Shown here piece after piece: positions 7,505 to 16,158 of a stretch of 43,608 nt of DNA; the stretch's first letter is position 1, and the number at the start of each line of letters is the position of its first letter. The translations under genes and the position numbers were made by a program. The notes below the pieces were generated by a model. The model saw only the letters and a program-made list of their open reading frames with translations, searched no databases and was not told the DNA's origin. The stretch is from Spirochaetota bacterium (GTDB taxonomy: Bacteria; Spirochaetota; Brachyspiria; Brachyspirales; JACRPF01). The stretch lies in assembly GCA_038043445.1 (NCBI GenBank), contig JBBTBY010000107.1:1-43608 (forward strand), given 5' to 3'.

Positions 7505-8941
7505 TCACACTTTCAGCTCGCCGTCCGCGCGCCCCTGCATACCCGTGAAGCGTTCCAGGAACGGAGCGACCACATCGCGATGAAAATCGTCCACCTGCGC
7601 CGCCGCGCGTCCGGTGAAATTCGGGAGGTCCATCACCGCATCGATATCCTTCTGCGAAAGACCTATCTCCCTGTCCGCCGCGATATACTCTATAAGACGG
7701 TTCTCCTTCCCTTCCTGCTTCACTTCATTCCCCGCCCGCTGTGAAAGCTCGCGTATGCGCTCATGCACCTTCTGCCTGTCGGCGCCCTTCGCCACCGCAG
7801 CCATGAGGATGTTCTCCGTGGCCATGAACGGCAGTTCGCGCATGAGATTGCGCTCTATCACTTTCTTATTGATGACAAGCCCGCGCGCGATGTTCTCAAG
7901 GATGATGACGATGGCGTCCGCAGCGAGGAACATCTGCGGGACGGCAAGACGTTTGTTGGCAGAGTCGTCGAGCGTACGCTCGAACCACTGTGTTGCGGCG
8001 GTCATCTCCAGCGAGTGCGAACAGCCGATAATGAAACGCGCAAGCGAACAGATGCGTTCGCTCCGCATGGGATTGCGTTTATAGGCCATGGCGGATGAGC
8101 CCACCTGCGTCGATTCGAAAGGCTCTTCCACTTCCTTCATGCTCTGCAGAAGCCGTATATCAGTGGCTATCTTATGCGCGTCCTCGGCGAGGAGCGAAAG
8201 GGCTTTTCCCGCCTTGCTGTCGAAGCGACGCGGATAGGTCTGTCCGGTGACGGCGTAGCTCGAGGGAAAACCGAAACGCGATGTCACCGCCCGGTCGAGC
8301 GCCTTCACCTTCTCATGATCACCGTTAAAGAGCGCGAGAAAGCTCGCCTGCGTGCCGGTCGTGCCCTTCACGCCGCGGAAGCGCATCGATGAAACGCATT
8401 CCTGCATCTCCAGAAAATCATCGACAAGGTCCTGCACCCAGAGCGTTATGCGCTTGCCCACCGTCGTCGGCTGCGCCGGCTGAAAATGAGTGAACGCAAG
8501 CGTAGATATATCCTTCGCCGCACGCGCCGCCTCCATGAGCGACCGGATGACATGGTACAGTTTCCCGAGTACGATGGTGAACGCCTCACGCATCTGTATG
8601 AGATCGGTATTATCGCCGACGTACGCGCTCGTAGCGCCGAGATGGATGATCGGTGCCGCTTCCGGGGCGGCCTTGCCGTAGGTATGGATATGCGCCATCA
8701 CATCGTGACGGAGTTCCTTTTCCTTCGCGGCGGCATACTCATAATCGATATCCGTGATATGCGCCTTCATTGCCGCTATCTGCGCATCGGTTATCGGAAG
8801 CCCGAGCGTTTTCTCCTCTTCAGCGAGCGCAATCCAGAGCCTGCGCCACGTCGTGAATTTGAAATCATCGGAAAAGACGGAGAGCATCGCCTTTGACGCA
8901 TAGCGTTCCGAGAGCGGCGTGGAATACGTATCGTGCGGCAT
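7505..8941 (-). CDS. purB: Adenylosuccinate lyase, eukaryote-like subfamily
   Basis: This 478-residue enzyme splits adenylosuccinate to AMP and SAICAR to AICAR in purine synthesis, releasing fumarate. The fumarase/aspartase superfamily signature is clear at GSSAMAYKRNPMRSER. Other expected motifs are RHDVMAHIH, HLGATSAYVGDN, FTHFQPAQPTTVGKR and FRGVKGTTGTQASF. These match, from memory, human ADSL almost word for word across the protein. Human ADSL is about 480 residues, longer than the ~430-residue common bacterial enzymes. AAGGA lies upstream of the ATG. It appears to stand alone, with no other purine gene in view. Confidence 0.93.
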   Translation of the reverse strand: MPHDTYSTPLSERYASKAMLSVFSDDFKFTTWRRLWIALAEEEKTLGLPITDAQIAAMKAHITDIDYEYAAAKEKELRHDVMAHIHTYGKAAPEAAPIIHLGATSAYVGDNTDLIQMREAFTIVLGKLYHVIRSLMEAARAAKDISTLAFTHFQPAQPTTVGKRITLWVQDLVDDFLEMQECVSSMRFRGVKGTTGTQASFLALFNGDHEKVKALDRAVTSRFGFPSSYAVTGQTYPRRFDSKAGKALSLLAEDAHKIATDIRLLQSMKEVEEPFESTQVGSSAMAYKRNPMRSERICSLARFIIGCSHSLEMTAATQWFERTLDDSANKRLAVPQMFLAADAIVIILENIARGLVINKKVIERNLMRELPFMATENILMAAVAKGADRQKVHERIRELSQRAGNEVKQEGKENRLIEYIAADREIGLSQKDIDAVMDLPNFTGRAAAQVDDFHRDVVAPFLERFTGMQGRADGELKV

Positions 8942-8982
8942 GTATCGGTTCCTTGCAGAGAGTAGTACGCGGGGCCGTAGCG

Positions 8983-9630
8983 TTATTCGATGACGGAGAG
9001 TTTCCCGAGCTCGTCGCGGAGCAGTGCCGCGTCCTCGTAGCGCTCCTCGCGCACCGCGTCCTCAAGCATGGCGGTCAACTGCTCTTTCTTCGTCTTCGTG
9101 CTCACCGGGTCGGCAGCGCGTTTCACCGCATCGACCGCGGGCACGGGGCCCTCTCCGGCAGCGACACCGCTTTCACCGAACGGCGGCGCATCGTCCTTTC
9201 TGGCCACCGGCGATATAGCGTCCTTGAGCATCTTGTCGTCAAGGAAAATACCTGCCGCTTCTATGACCTTTTCCTCGACGAATATCGGCGATTTTGTCCG
9301 AAGCGCCATGGCAATGGCATCCGACGGCCGCGCATCGATACGCAGCGTTTCATTGCCCTGCGTAAGCACCATTTTCGCATAGAAGGTATCATTGCGCAGA
9401 TCATCGACGATGACCTGTTCGATACGGACATTGAAGCTCTCCAGCACGTTCCTGAAGAGATCATGTGAGAGCGGACGCGGCTGCGTAAGCCCGAGGAGCA
9501 CTATCGATATCGACTGCGATTCGAGCGCACCGACAAAAATGGGTATGACCTTTTCGTGGCCCTTGGGCTTGAGTATGATGACAAAGCCCTTATCGGTAAT
9601 GGCCAGATTGACTATTTTTGCTTCGATCAC
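8983..9630 (-). CDS. Bifunctional nuclease (BFN/DUF151) domain protein with UVR motif
   Basis: 215 residues. Residues ~1-135 are a BFN/DUF151 domain. Its hallmarks are the IPIFVGALESQSISI strand-helix, the GLTQPRPLSHDL segment and the DARPSDAIAMALR motif. A linker rich in Ala, Pro and Gly follows. The last ~35 residues (EQLTAMLEDAVREERYEDAA) form a UVR helical hairpin like that linking UvrB and UvrC. Family members with this layout occur widely in bacteria; nuclease activity has been reported for plant and Thermotoga relatives. The start is GTG at 9630 with GGAG upstream. It lies 41 bp upstream of purB in the same direction. Confidence 0.85.
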   Translation of the reverse strand: MIEAKIVNLAITDKGFVIILKPKGHEKVIPIFVGALESQSISIVLLGLTQPRPLSHDLFRNVLESFNVRIEQVIVDDLRNDTFYAKMVLTQGNETLRIDARPSDAIAMALRTKSPIFVEEKVIEAAGIFLDDKMLKDAISPVARKDDAPPFGESGVAAGEGPVPAVDAVKRAADPVSTKTKKEQLTAMLEDAVREERYEDAALLRDELGKLSVIE

Positions 9631-9741
9631 AGGATGCTCCGCCCGAACGCATGCCCCCAGTATAAATGGTCGGGTATATTATGTCAAATTGCGGGTTTCT
9701 GTCCCCTGCCGTGACAATGCCTTGCCGGAGCGTCCCGGCGC

Positions 9742-9770
9742 TTGACATTTTCCGTACCATCGTATAAAAT
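9742..9770 (+). promoter_or_regulatory. Promoter of the rplM-rpsI-rplI-dnaB cluster
   Basis: TTGACA (9742-9747), 17-bp spacer, TAAAAT (9765-9770). This gives a leader of about 60 nt before rplM. No obvious L13-binding hairpin was recognised in the leader. Confidence 0.6.
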
Positions 9771-9836
9771 CCTCACCTCATTACCCCAGAGAACACCGTC
9801 GTATAAGACGTTGTACATAAGGTTAAGGTCACTGCA

Positions 9837-10268
9837 ATGAAAGACACATTCGTACCCGCCGCGGAGCATATGGCCCATCGCTGGTATCTCGTTGACGCCG
9901 ACGGGAAGACGCTCGGAAGGCTTGCCAGCCGCATCGCCCATGTGCTCAAGGGCAAGAACAAACCCACGTATATCTGGAACGCAGACGGCGGCGATTATGT
10001 CGTCGTCATCAATGCCGGCAAGGTGAAGATGACCGGCAAGAAGCTTACCGATAAATTCTATCACAAGCACAGCGGGTTCGCCGGCGGCATGAAAGAGACA
10101 TCGTATGGCGATCTCATGCGCAAGAAACCCGCCTTCGTCATCGAACGTGCGGTCTGGGGCATGATCTCGCATAATGCGCTCGGACGCAAGATAATAAAGA
10201 AACTGAAAGTATACGCGGGCGATTCACATCCGCATACCGCGCACAAGCCCGAGCGGCTTGAAGTGTAA
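9837..10268 (+). CDS. rplM: 50S ribosomal protein L13
   Basis: 143 residues, the usual length for L13, an early-assembly protein of the large subunit. Typical sequence runs are WYLVDADGKTLGRLAS near the N-terminus, GDYVVVINAGKVKMTGKK in the middle, and the tail LKVYAGDSHPHTAHKPE. It is 10 bp upstream of rpsI, the near-universal L13-S9 pair. An AAGG-like site precedes the ATG. Confidence 0.97.
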   Translation: MKDTFVPAAEHMAHRWYLVDADGKTLGRLASRIAHVLKGKNKPTYIWNADGGDYVVVINAGKVKMTGKKLTDKFYHKHSGFAGGMKETSYGDLMRKKPAFVIERAVWGMISHNALGRKIIKKLKVYAGDSHPHTAHKPERLEV

Positions 10269-10278
10269 GGAGAACGCA

Positions 10279-10674
10279 ATGAGCAAGCAGATCGCCATCC
10301 ATGTGGGAAAACGCAAATCGGCCATAGCGCGTGTACGGATGAAAAGCGGCGCCGGCAAGATAATCGTCAACGACCGCGAGGTCGAGGATTATTTCAACGG
10401 GCGCGAGACCATCATCAACGCGCTTCGCATGCCCCTCATCGTGACGAGCACGGTCGGCAAGGTCGACGTGACCGCGAACATCTCTGGCGGCGGCCTTCAT
10501 GCCCAGGCGGAAGCGCTCAGGCACGGCATATCCCGCGCGCTCCTCACGCTCGACGCCGAGAACCGCACGGCGCTCAAGAAAAACGGCTTTCTCACCCGCG
10601 ATCCGCGCGAGGTCGAGCGCAAGAAATACGGACATAAAAGCGCCCGCAAAAGCTTTCAGTTCTCGAAACGCTGA
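10279..10674 (+). CDS. rpsI: 30S ribosomal protein S9
   Basis: 131 residues with the S9 hallmarks: VGKRKSAIARVR near the start, GGGLHAQAEALRHGISRAL in the centre, and the basic C-terminal tail ending KSFQFSKR, which reaches the P-site tRNA. The start is set by TAAGGAG just upstream; an earlier in-frame start at 10258 would overlap rplM and lacks a site. Next in line is rplI, 20 bp away. Confidence 0.97.
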   Translation: MSKQIAIHVGKRKSAIARVRMKSGAGKIIVNDREVEDYFNGRETIINALRMPLIVTSTVGKVDVTANISGGGLHAQAEALRHGISRALLTLDAENRTALKKNGFLTRDPREVERKKYGHKSARKSFQFSKR

Positions 10675-10694
10675 GCGGATACAGGAGATCACCG

Positions 10695-11138
10695 ATGGAA
10701 GTCATACTCAGACAGGATTATCCGCTGCTCGGATACGAAGGCGATATCTGCAAGGTCAAGAACGGCTATGCGCGTAACTATCTCTTCCCGAGAAGCATCG
10801 CCATGCCGGCCACCGATGCGAACCTCAGGTCGCTCAAGGCGCTCCAGAAGAACATCGAGAAGAAAAAGGCTACGCGGACCATCGACGCGTCCGGCACGAA
10901 GGAAAAACTCGAGGCAACGACGATAAACATCCCGGTCAAGGTCGGCGAGAATGAAAAGATGTACGGCTCGGTCTCATCGCAGACGGTAGCCGATGCGCTC
11001 GTAAAAGCGGGCTTTCCCGTTCAGAAGCGCGATGTCGAACTTTCCGATCATATCAAATCGCTCGGTGCGTTCACGGTGCGCGTGAAGGTGTACACCGGAG
11101 TATACGCCGACGTCAAGATCTGGGTAGCGAAAGAGTAA
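10695..11138 (+). CDS. rplI: 50S ribosomal protein L9
   Basis: 147 residues, typical L9. The N-terminal domain carries the signature GDICKVKNGYARNYLFP with the usual GYARN core. A long basic/acidic helix spans about residues 40-75. The C-terminal domain ends in VKVYTGVYADVKIWV. AGGAG lies before the ATG. In many bacteria rplI follows rpsF-ssb-rpsR and precedes dnaB; here it follows rplM-rpsI instead, with dnaB still next. Confidence 0.96.
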   Translation: MEVILRQDYPLLGYEGDICKVKNGYARNYLFPRSIAMPATDANLRSLKALQKNIEKKKATRTIDASGTKEKLEATTINIPVKVGENEKMYGSVSSQTVADALVKAGFPVQKRDVELSDHIKSLGAFTVRVKVYTGVYADVKIWVAKE

Positions 11139-11176
11139 TTTCGCGCAGTAGTACGCGCCGCAGTATGGGGGACTCA

Positions 11177-12589
11177 ATGTCTGAGGGAACGCTCCTGACG
11201 AAAGTCCCGCCGCATTCCGTCGAGGCGGAGGAATCCGTTCTCGGTGCGATGATACAGAACCCCGAAGCATTCTACGCCGTCATTTCCAAGCTCCACGAAG
11301 GTTCATTCTACATCGAACGTCATCGTCTTCTCTTCCGAACGCTCACCGCCATGCACGAGAAGAACATTCAGGTGCATATCGAAACGGTGCTGCGCTACCT
11401 CGCGGAGAACAATATCGCCGATATGGTCGTGGGCAACGACATGGGTTTCCTCCAGCGCCTCGTCGATGTATCCCCGATAACGCGCAACGCCGAATACTAT
11501 GCCGACATCATATCCGGGAAAGCGCTCCTGCGCGAGCTTATCACCGCCTCATACAATATCCAGAACCTCTGCTTTGAGGCGCCCGAAGAGAATGTAAAAC
11601 AGATAGCCGATGAGGCGGAACGCCTCGTTTTCAATGTGACCAAAGAGCGCTTGACCAATGATTTCTCAAGCGTGAAGGACCTGCTCGTCTCCACGCTCAA
11701 AGCCATCGAGGACCGCTCGAAACTGAAGGCGCATGTGACCGGCGTGCCGTCGGGCTACCGCGAACTTGACAGACTGCTCGGCGGTTTCCAGCCGTCCGAT
11801 CTCATCATACTCGCCGCGCGCCCGTCCATGGGAAAAACATCGTTCGCGCTCAATATCGCAGAGAACGTCGCCACCGTACCGGAAACATCGAACTTCGGCA
11901 TCGGGATATTCTCGCTCGAAATGAACAAAAGCCAGATAGCAGAACGTCTCATCAGCTCGAAATCGCTCGTATCGCTCTCGAAGATCCGCCGCGGGGAAAT
12001 GGCCCATCACGACTGGGCGAAGATCGGCACCGCGCTCAATACGCTCCACGAAAGCAATATCTTCATCGACGATTCCAATCCGCTGTCCATCATGGAGATA
12101 CGCGGCAAGGCGCGTCAGATGGAGGCGAAATTCCGCGACATAGCCCGCACCACCGGCAAGCCCGTGGCGCTCAAGCTCATCATCGTCGATTATCTGCAGC
12201 TCATTTCGCCGCCGCCGTCCAAACGCGGGGAAAGCCGCGAACAGGCGGTGGCCGACATGTCGCGGGGGCTCAAATCGCTTGCCAAGGAACTCTCCGTCCC
12301 CGTCATCGCGCTCTCACAGTTGAACCGCGACGTTGAAAAACGCACCGAGGATAAACGCCCGAAGCTCTCCGACCTCCGCGAATCGGGAGCCATCGAACAG
12401 GACGCCGACGTGGTCATGTTCCTCCACAGCGACCGCTACTACGACAGGAATAATACCGAAGAGGCCGCCGCACCGGATGACAACAGTGTCGAGGTCGTCG
12501 TCGCAAAGCACCGTAACGGCGCGCTCGGCGATGTGAAGCTCATGTTCCTGAAGGAATTGACGCGTTTCCGCGATCCGGTGACGATGTAG
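11177..12589 (+). CDS. dnaB: Replicative DNA helicase DnaB
   Basis: 470 residues from ATG 11177, chosen over ATG 11165 because GGGGGA then sits at correct spacing. The N-terminal domain begins with the family pattern PPHSVEAEESVLGAMI. The RecA-like motor has Walker A AARPSMGKTSFAL and Walker B LIIVDYLQLI. Then come SQLNRDVEKR and the DLRESGAIEQDADVVMFLHR-type block (here FLHSDR). It unwinds DNA as a ring hexamer at the replication fork. No intein is present. It is the last gene of the ribosomal-protein cluster and is convergent with the zinc-ribbon gene 9 bp away. Confidence 0.96.
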   Translation: MSEGTLLTKVPPHSVEAEESVLGAMIQNPEAFYAVISKLHEGSFYIERHRLLFRTLTAMHEKNIQVHIETVLRYLAENNIADMVVGNDMGFLQRLVDVSPITRNAEYYADIISGKALLRELITASYNIQNLCFEAPEENVKQIADEAERLVFNVTKERLTNDFSSVKDLLVSTLKAIEDRSKLKAHVTGVPSGYRELDRLLGGFQPSDLIILAARPSMGKTSFALNIAENVATVPETSNFGIGIFSLEMNKSQIAERLISSKSLVSLSKIRRGEMAHHDWAKIGTALNTLHESNIFIDDSNPLSIMEIRGKARQMEAKFRDIARTTGKPVALKLIIVDYLQLISPPPSKRGESREQAVADMSRGLKSLAKELSVPVIALSQLNRDVEKRTEDKRPKLSDLRESGAIEQDADVVMFLHSDRYYDRNNTEEAAAPDDNSVEVVVAKHRNGALGDVKLMFLKELTRFRDPVTM

Positions 12590-12597
12590 GCGAAGCC

Positions 12598-12882
12598 CTA
12601 GAGATCCTTAACGAACTTACTGTCCTTGAACTCTTTCGTCGGCTCTCCCGCGAACATGTGCACGGCGCTGATGAGCGAATAGCTCACCCATGCGGATTTT
12701 TTCCGCTCAGCAGGGCTCTTCGGGCTTGCAGCCTCATTGTCATCGAGAAGCTTATTGAGCGTATCCGTTATATCGTCGGTATGCTCTTCGAAAAAGTCCT
12801 CGCATTCCTCGCAGGTATCGGTGGTCGCGGCATCGGTCTCTTCCGGCACGGGTTTTCCGCACCACGCACAGGTATAGCTCAT
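12598..12882 (-). CDS. Small zinc-ribbon-like protein
   Basis: 94 residues. The N-terminal third has two CxxC knuckles (CAWCGKP and CEECED, about 17 residues apart) that should bind one zinc ion. The rest is acidic then helical, with no known domain. AAGGA precedes the ATG. It follows the STAS-like gene by 11 bp in the same direction, suggesting a two-gene unit. Function unknown; a regulatory or adaptor role would fit the size. Confidence 0.65.
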   Translation of the reverse strand: MSYTCAWCGKPVPEETDAATTDTCEECEDFFEEHTDDITDTLNKLLDDNEAASPKSPAERKKSAWVSYSLISAVHMFAGEPTKEFKDSKFVKDL

Positions 12883-12893
12883 ACCATTCCTTT

Positions 12894-13148
12894 TTATACG
12901 GCGGGCGCTCCCGCCTTTTTCGGGAAATATCGCTTATAGCGCTCGGGCAATCCCTCAACGGAAAAACCGACCTTATTTCGCTCGGCCTGCTTGCGCATCG
13001 TCATAAGCACCTGCAGCCCAAGGAGGTCCACATCCCCGGAAAGCCTGACCACCACGTCCTTATCGTATGTAACGCGGCTGATACGCTCCTCCATGATGTC
13101 CGGGAGCGTTGCCATTGTCAGTGGCATTTTTATATCGACGATCTCCAT
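12894..13148 (-). CDS. Short STAS-like (anti-anti-sigma-type) protein
   Basis: 84 residues from ATG 13148, where GGAGG sits five bases upstream; a GTG 12 bases earlier would bury that site. The pattern VVVRLSGDVDLLGLQVLMTMRKQAER followed by VEGLPERYKRYF resembles the core strand-helix unit of STAS/MlaB domains. At the position of the phosphorylated Ser in SpoIIAA-type proteins (DSSG) this protein has DLLG, so phospho-switching by an anti-sigma kinase is unlikely. It may be a structural STAS module. It is transcribed with the zinc-ribbon gene. Confidence 0.5.
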   Translation of the reverse strand: MEIVDIKMPLTMATLPDIMEERISRVTYDKDVVVRLSGDVDLLGLQVLMTMRKQAERNKVGFSVEGLPERYKRYFPKKAGAPAV

Positions 13149-13275
13149 GCATACCTCCACCGGCGGTGGTGAGAACTGAACAAGAGCCGCCTCAAAAGCA
13201 TGCCGAATAGGACAAACAGTATTTATAATTTACGTACCCGCTCGCTGAAAGTCAAGCACTGCGGGATGGAAAAGA

Positions 13276-14193
13276 TCATCCCTGAGAAGCCACCGCCTCT
13301 ATTTCCGCCGCCGTCCCGGCGTTCTGCACCGCCACATCCGCTGCGCATTTTTTCATGAGCCCGGCGAGCACTTTATTTGGCCCCGCTTCGATACACATGG
13401 CAGGTTTCATCGCGGCAAGGGCTGCCATTGATTCGACCCATCGCACGGATGAGTACATCTGCTCGGCCATTCTCGTACGGATCTCGGCGAACACATGCAC
13501 TTTCGCGGTGACATTGGAGAATACCGGTGCCTTCCCTTCCGTAAAGGTCATCTTTTCGAGCACGGAGGCGAAATCCTTCGATGCCTCGGTCATGAGCGGC
13601 GAATGGAAAGCCCCGCTTACGGCAAGGGGAACGACGCGCTTTGCGCCTCTGTCCTTCGCCTTCGCACCGGCGGCTTCCACCGCGGCGCGTTCACCGGAAA
13701 TGACGGTCTGGCCCGGATCATTATAGTTCGCGACCACGACACCGGGGGTCTCGTCGCATATCGCAGCGACATCAGCTGACGACAGTCCAAGCACGGCGGC
13801 CATCGCGCCCTTCCCCTCTTTATCCGCGCCTGCCATGATAAGCCCGCGCTCGCGCACCGCTTTCACGGCATCCGCGAACGAAAGATATCCGCCGGCAACG
13901 AGTGCGGCGAATTCGCCGAGGCTGTGCCCGGCTGCTGCGGAAACGGTAAACCCTTTCTCTATGAGCACGCGCCACGCGGCAACGCTCACGGTGACTATGC
14001 ACGGCTGTGTATTCTCGGTCTTCTTAAGATCGTCCTCGCTGCCTTCGAAGCAGAGCGACTTCACGTCAATGCCCGCAGCTTTTCCCGCGGCATCGAATAT
14101 CTCCCGCGCATCGGGATATGCCTCATAGATGTCCTTCCCCATGCCCGGCTTCTGCGCTCCCTGCCCGGGAAAAATAAATGCTGCTGCTTTCAT
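13276..14193 (-). CDS. fabD: Malonyl-CoA:ACP transacylase
   Basis: 305 residues, normal for FabD, which loads malonyl groups on acyl carrier protein for fatty-acid synthesis in the cytoplasm. It begins FIFPGQGAQKPGMG. The nucleophile motif is GHSLGE with Ser91, and the partner His lies in SGAFHSPLM. The expected Gln of the GQG motif and the Arg of VRERG are also in place. AAGGAG precedes the ATG. Other fab genes are not adjacent; it lies 28 bp downstream of an unknown helical protein gene in the same direction. Confidence 0.94.
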   Translation of the reverse strand: MKAAAFIFPGQGAQKPGMGKDIYEAYPDAREIFDAAGKAAGIDVKSLCFEGSEDDLKKTENTQPCIVTVSVAAWRVLIEKGFTVSAAAGHSLGEFAALVAGGYLSFADAVKAVRERGLIMAGADKEGKGAMAAVLGLSSADVAAICDETPGVVVANYNDPGQTVISGERAAVEAAGAKAKDRGAKRVVPLAVSGAFHSPLMTEASKDFASVLEKMTFTEGKAPVFSNVTAKVHVFAEIRTRMAEQMYSSVRWVESMAALAAMKPAMCIEAGPNKVLAGLMKKCAADVAVQNAGTAAEIEAVASQG

Positions 14194-14221
14194 CGGAACT
14201 CCTTCGTATGTTGTACGTACG

Positions 14222-14632
14222 TTATCGCTTCTGTCCGCTGACTTCCTTCGCTATCATCGCATCGTAATCGGTCACATCGCCCCAATCGATGGAGAAACGG
14301 CCTCGCATGAAGTCAAGGAGCGCTTCCTCATCGTGATTCACGCCCTTGTATGCAAGCGCCGCCCGTTTCATCCACGCTATCGCCCGGCATTTCCTGCCGT
14401 AGCGCTCCGTCGTAAGGAGTTCGGCAACATGGTCCCTCAACGCATTCTTCCCCGTCATCATCAATGACTCAGCGGCTTTCATCGCCTCATCTTTCATGCC
14501 TGCGGGTATATTCTCCACCGAACCGAGCCTGTCGAGTACTTCAAGCTCGATCTTATTGGTACCGCCGGCGCTGTCATCGATGTGTATCATGAGCCAGACG
14601 GCTTTGACGAGCGTCTCTTCGTAACCCGGCAT
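14222..14632 (-). CDS. Conserved helical protein, possibly TerB-like
   Basis: 136 residues, predicted all alpha-helical and soluble. The opening AVWLMIHIDDSAGGTNKIELEVLDRLG faintly resembles the TerB/tellurite-resistance-like helical repeat with its acidic loop. That is a guess from one segment. An excellent AAGGAGG site supports translation. It lies directly upstream of fabD and may be co-transcribed with it. Confidence 0.5.
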   Translation of the reverse strand: MPGYEETLVKAVWLMIHIDDSAGGTNKIELEVLDRLGSVENIPAGMKDEAMKAAESLMMTGKNALRDHVAELLTTERYGRKCRAIAWMKRAALAYKGVNHDEEALLDFMRGRFSIDWGDVTDYDAMIAKEVSGQKR

Positions 14633-14815
14633 ATCGGCCTCCTTGGAAAGGTGGACCGATTATACAGGCATCGAAAAAACAATTCAATCGCCGGACGCAG
14701 GCTGTCGCGAAAATATTGTTAACCGATCACCATACCGTCTTGAAAAAAACAACGTCATCAGGATCGCTGAGAAGGGTCATACCCACCTTGTTCTCTCTTT
14801 ACGCGACGGCCTCGA

Positions 14816-15844
14816 TCACCCATTCGATAACGACGCCATGCGCGCCAATTCCAGCGCCGCGATATCGCCGATCGCTTCCCCCAGCTGCGCCGGGACAATG
14901 CGGCATACCGCGCGCGAACGCGCGAGCGATTCGAGTGCAAGCGACTTCATCATCGACGGACGGATGAAGCGCTCACCGCGGGCGTACACACTGCCGATGA
15001 CTATCGTATCGGGATTGAGAACATCGATGAGGATGGATAACCCGCGCCCGAGGAGCTCGCCTGATATCTCGAGCACCTTTTTCGCAAGAACATCCCCGCG
15101 GACGGCGGCCGCTGCGACATCCCTGGCCGTTATATCCGAAACGGGAACAGTGCCGAGTATCCCCGGATCGGCACCCCGCTGCGTGCGTTCAAGCACCCTG
15201 TCGCGCGCGAGCTGTGCTATCCCGCCGCCGCTGCAAAACCCTTCGAATGAACCGGCCTTGCCGTAACCGACGGGGCCGTGCTCTGCGAGCCGAATATGAC
15301 CCGCCTCGCCAGCCATGCCGTTGGTACCGCCGTAGAGTGTTCCGTCGAGTATCAGCCCCGCCCCGAGACCGGTGCCGAAGGTGAGAAATATCATGTTCTT
15401 CGATCCGACACCCGCGCCATAACGATGCTCGGCGAGCGCACAGGCGTTCGCATCGTTCTCAAGGCGTACGGGCACGGCGAATTCTTTTTTCATGATATCG
15501 ACGATGCGCACATTGTCCCATCCGGGGAGATTCGGCGGCGAGAGTATCACACCGCGGTCACTGTCGAGCGGACCGCCGGAACTGATGCCGATGCCTCTGC
15601 ATGCAGCGCGGTCAACGCTGTGTTTCACGAGCATGGCCTGTACGGCGGATATGATACGGGCGATGGCCTTCTTCGGCCCCTTTGCGGCCTCGGTCGGGAA
15701 CGCTGTTCTGTCAATGACGGTGATCTGAGCGGACGAACGCGTGCGTCCGCGAGAGGCTGTGAGCGGGGGATCCGCCGTACCGATGACGACGGCGCATTTC
15801 GTACCGCCGATATCGATGCCGATAAGTATTTTTTCACTGCTCAT
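14816..15844 (-). CDS. ROK-family sugar kinase (glucokinase-like)
   Basis: 342 residues, with no N-terminal helix-turn-helix, so a kinase rather than a NagC-type repressor. The phosphate-binding start is IGIDIGGTKCAVVIG, the catalytic region is VRLENDANACALAEHRYG, and GTGLGAGLILDG follows. GEAGHIRL supplies the zinc-ligand His. The usual CxCGxxGC zinc cluster is replaced by VGYGKAGS, so the structural zinc is probably absent. It should phosphorylate a hexose such as glucose, N-acetylglucosamine or N-acetylmannosamine. GGGAG lies before the ATG. Confidence 0.88.
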   Translation of the reverse strand: MSSEKILIGIDIGGTKCAVVIGTADPPLTASRGRTRSSAQITVIDRTAFPTEAAKGPKKAIARIISAVQAMLVKHSVDRAACRGIGISSGGPLDSDRGVILSPPNLPGWDNVRIVDIMKKEFAVPVRLENDANACALAEHRYGAGVGSKNMIFLTFGTGLGAGLILDGTLYGGTNGMAGEAGHIRLAEHGPVGYGKAGSFEGFCSGGGIAQLARDRVLERTQRGADPGILGTVPVSDITARDVAAAAVRGDVLAKKVLEISGELLGRGLSILIDVLNPDTIVIGSVYARGERFIRPSMMKSLALESLARSRAVCRIVPAQLGEAIGDIAALELARMASLSNG

Positions 15845-15930
15845 GGAACGCTCCCGCTATGATGCTTATAGTATCATCGATACGGGAAAATGTCTTTGCG
15901 CTATTTCCATGAATATTTACGTGAAATTGT

Positions 15931-16122
15931 CTATCGATGGATGATGATGAGCGCGTCGGCATTATAGGCGGGCATGCCGAACACGGTCTTTCCGTCGACG
16001 AACGATACCGGCATCGGCGCTTTGGTGAAGGCGCTCCATACGGTGTCGGCGAGGTAGAAATACGGTTTGCCGTTCCTGAGAATTCTATCCTTCGTCGGCG
16101 CTGCTGCATACGATGATGTCAT
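15931..16122 (-). pseudogene. In-frame remnant of a DUF4038-type glycoside hydrolase
   Basis: The 63-residue frame from ATG 16122 opens with PTKDRILRNGKPYFYLADTV and WSAFTKA. This is the characteristic start of DUF4038/apiosidase-like (GH140-type) glycosidases, normally 400-550 residues long. It then jumps to a short beta-rich tail (MPVSFVDGKTVFGMP and ALIIIHR) that looks like a C-terminal strand. The whole catalytic barrel is missing and the frame is kept. This mirrors the deleted gene at 4041-4469. It probably has no enzymatic role. Confidence 0.6.
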
Positions 16123-16158
16123 CGGCGGCCCCCTGCTTTCTTTTTTATGCACAATACA

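Noticed and set aside
15834-16109. Overlapping minus-strand frame next to the DUF4038 remnant
   Set aside because: The residues are low-complexity Arg/Ser and overlap the ROK start; the remnant frame has the recognisable motif.
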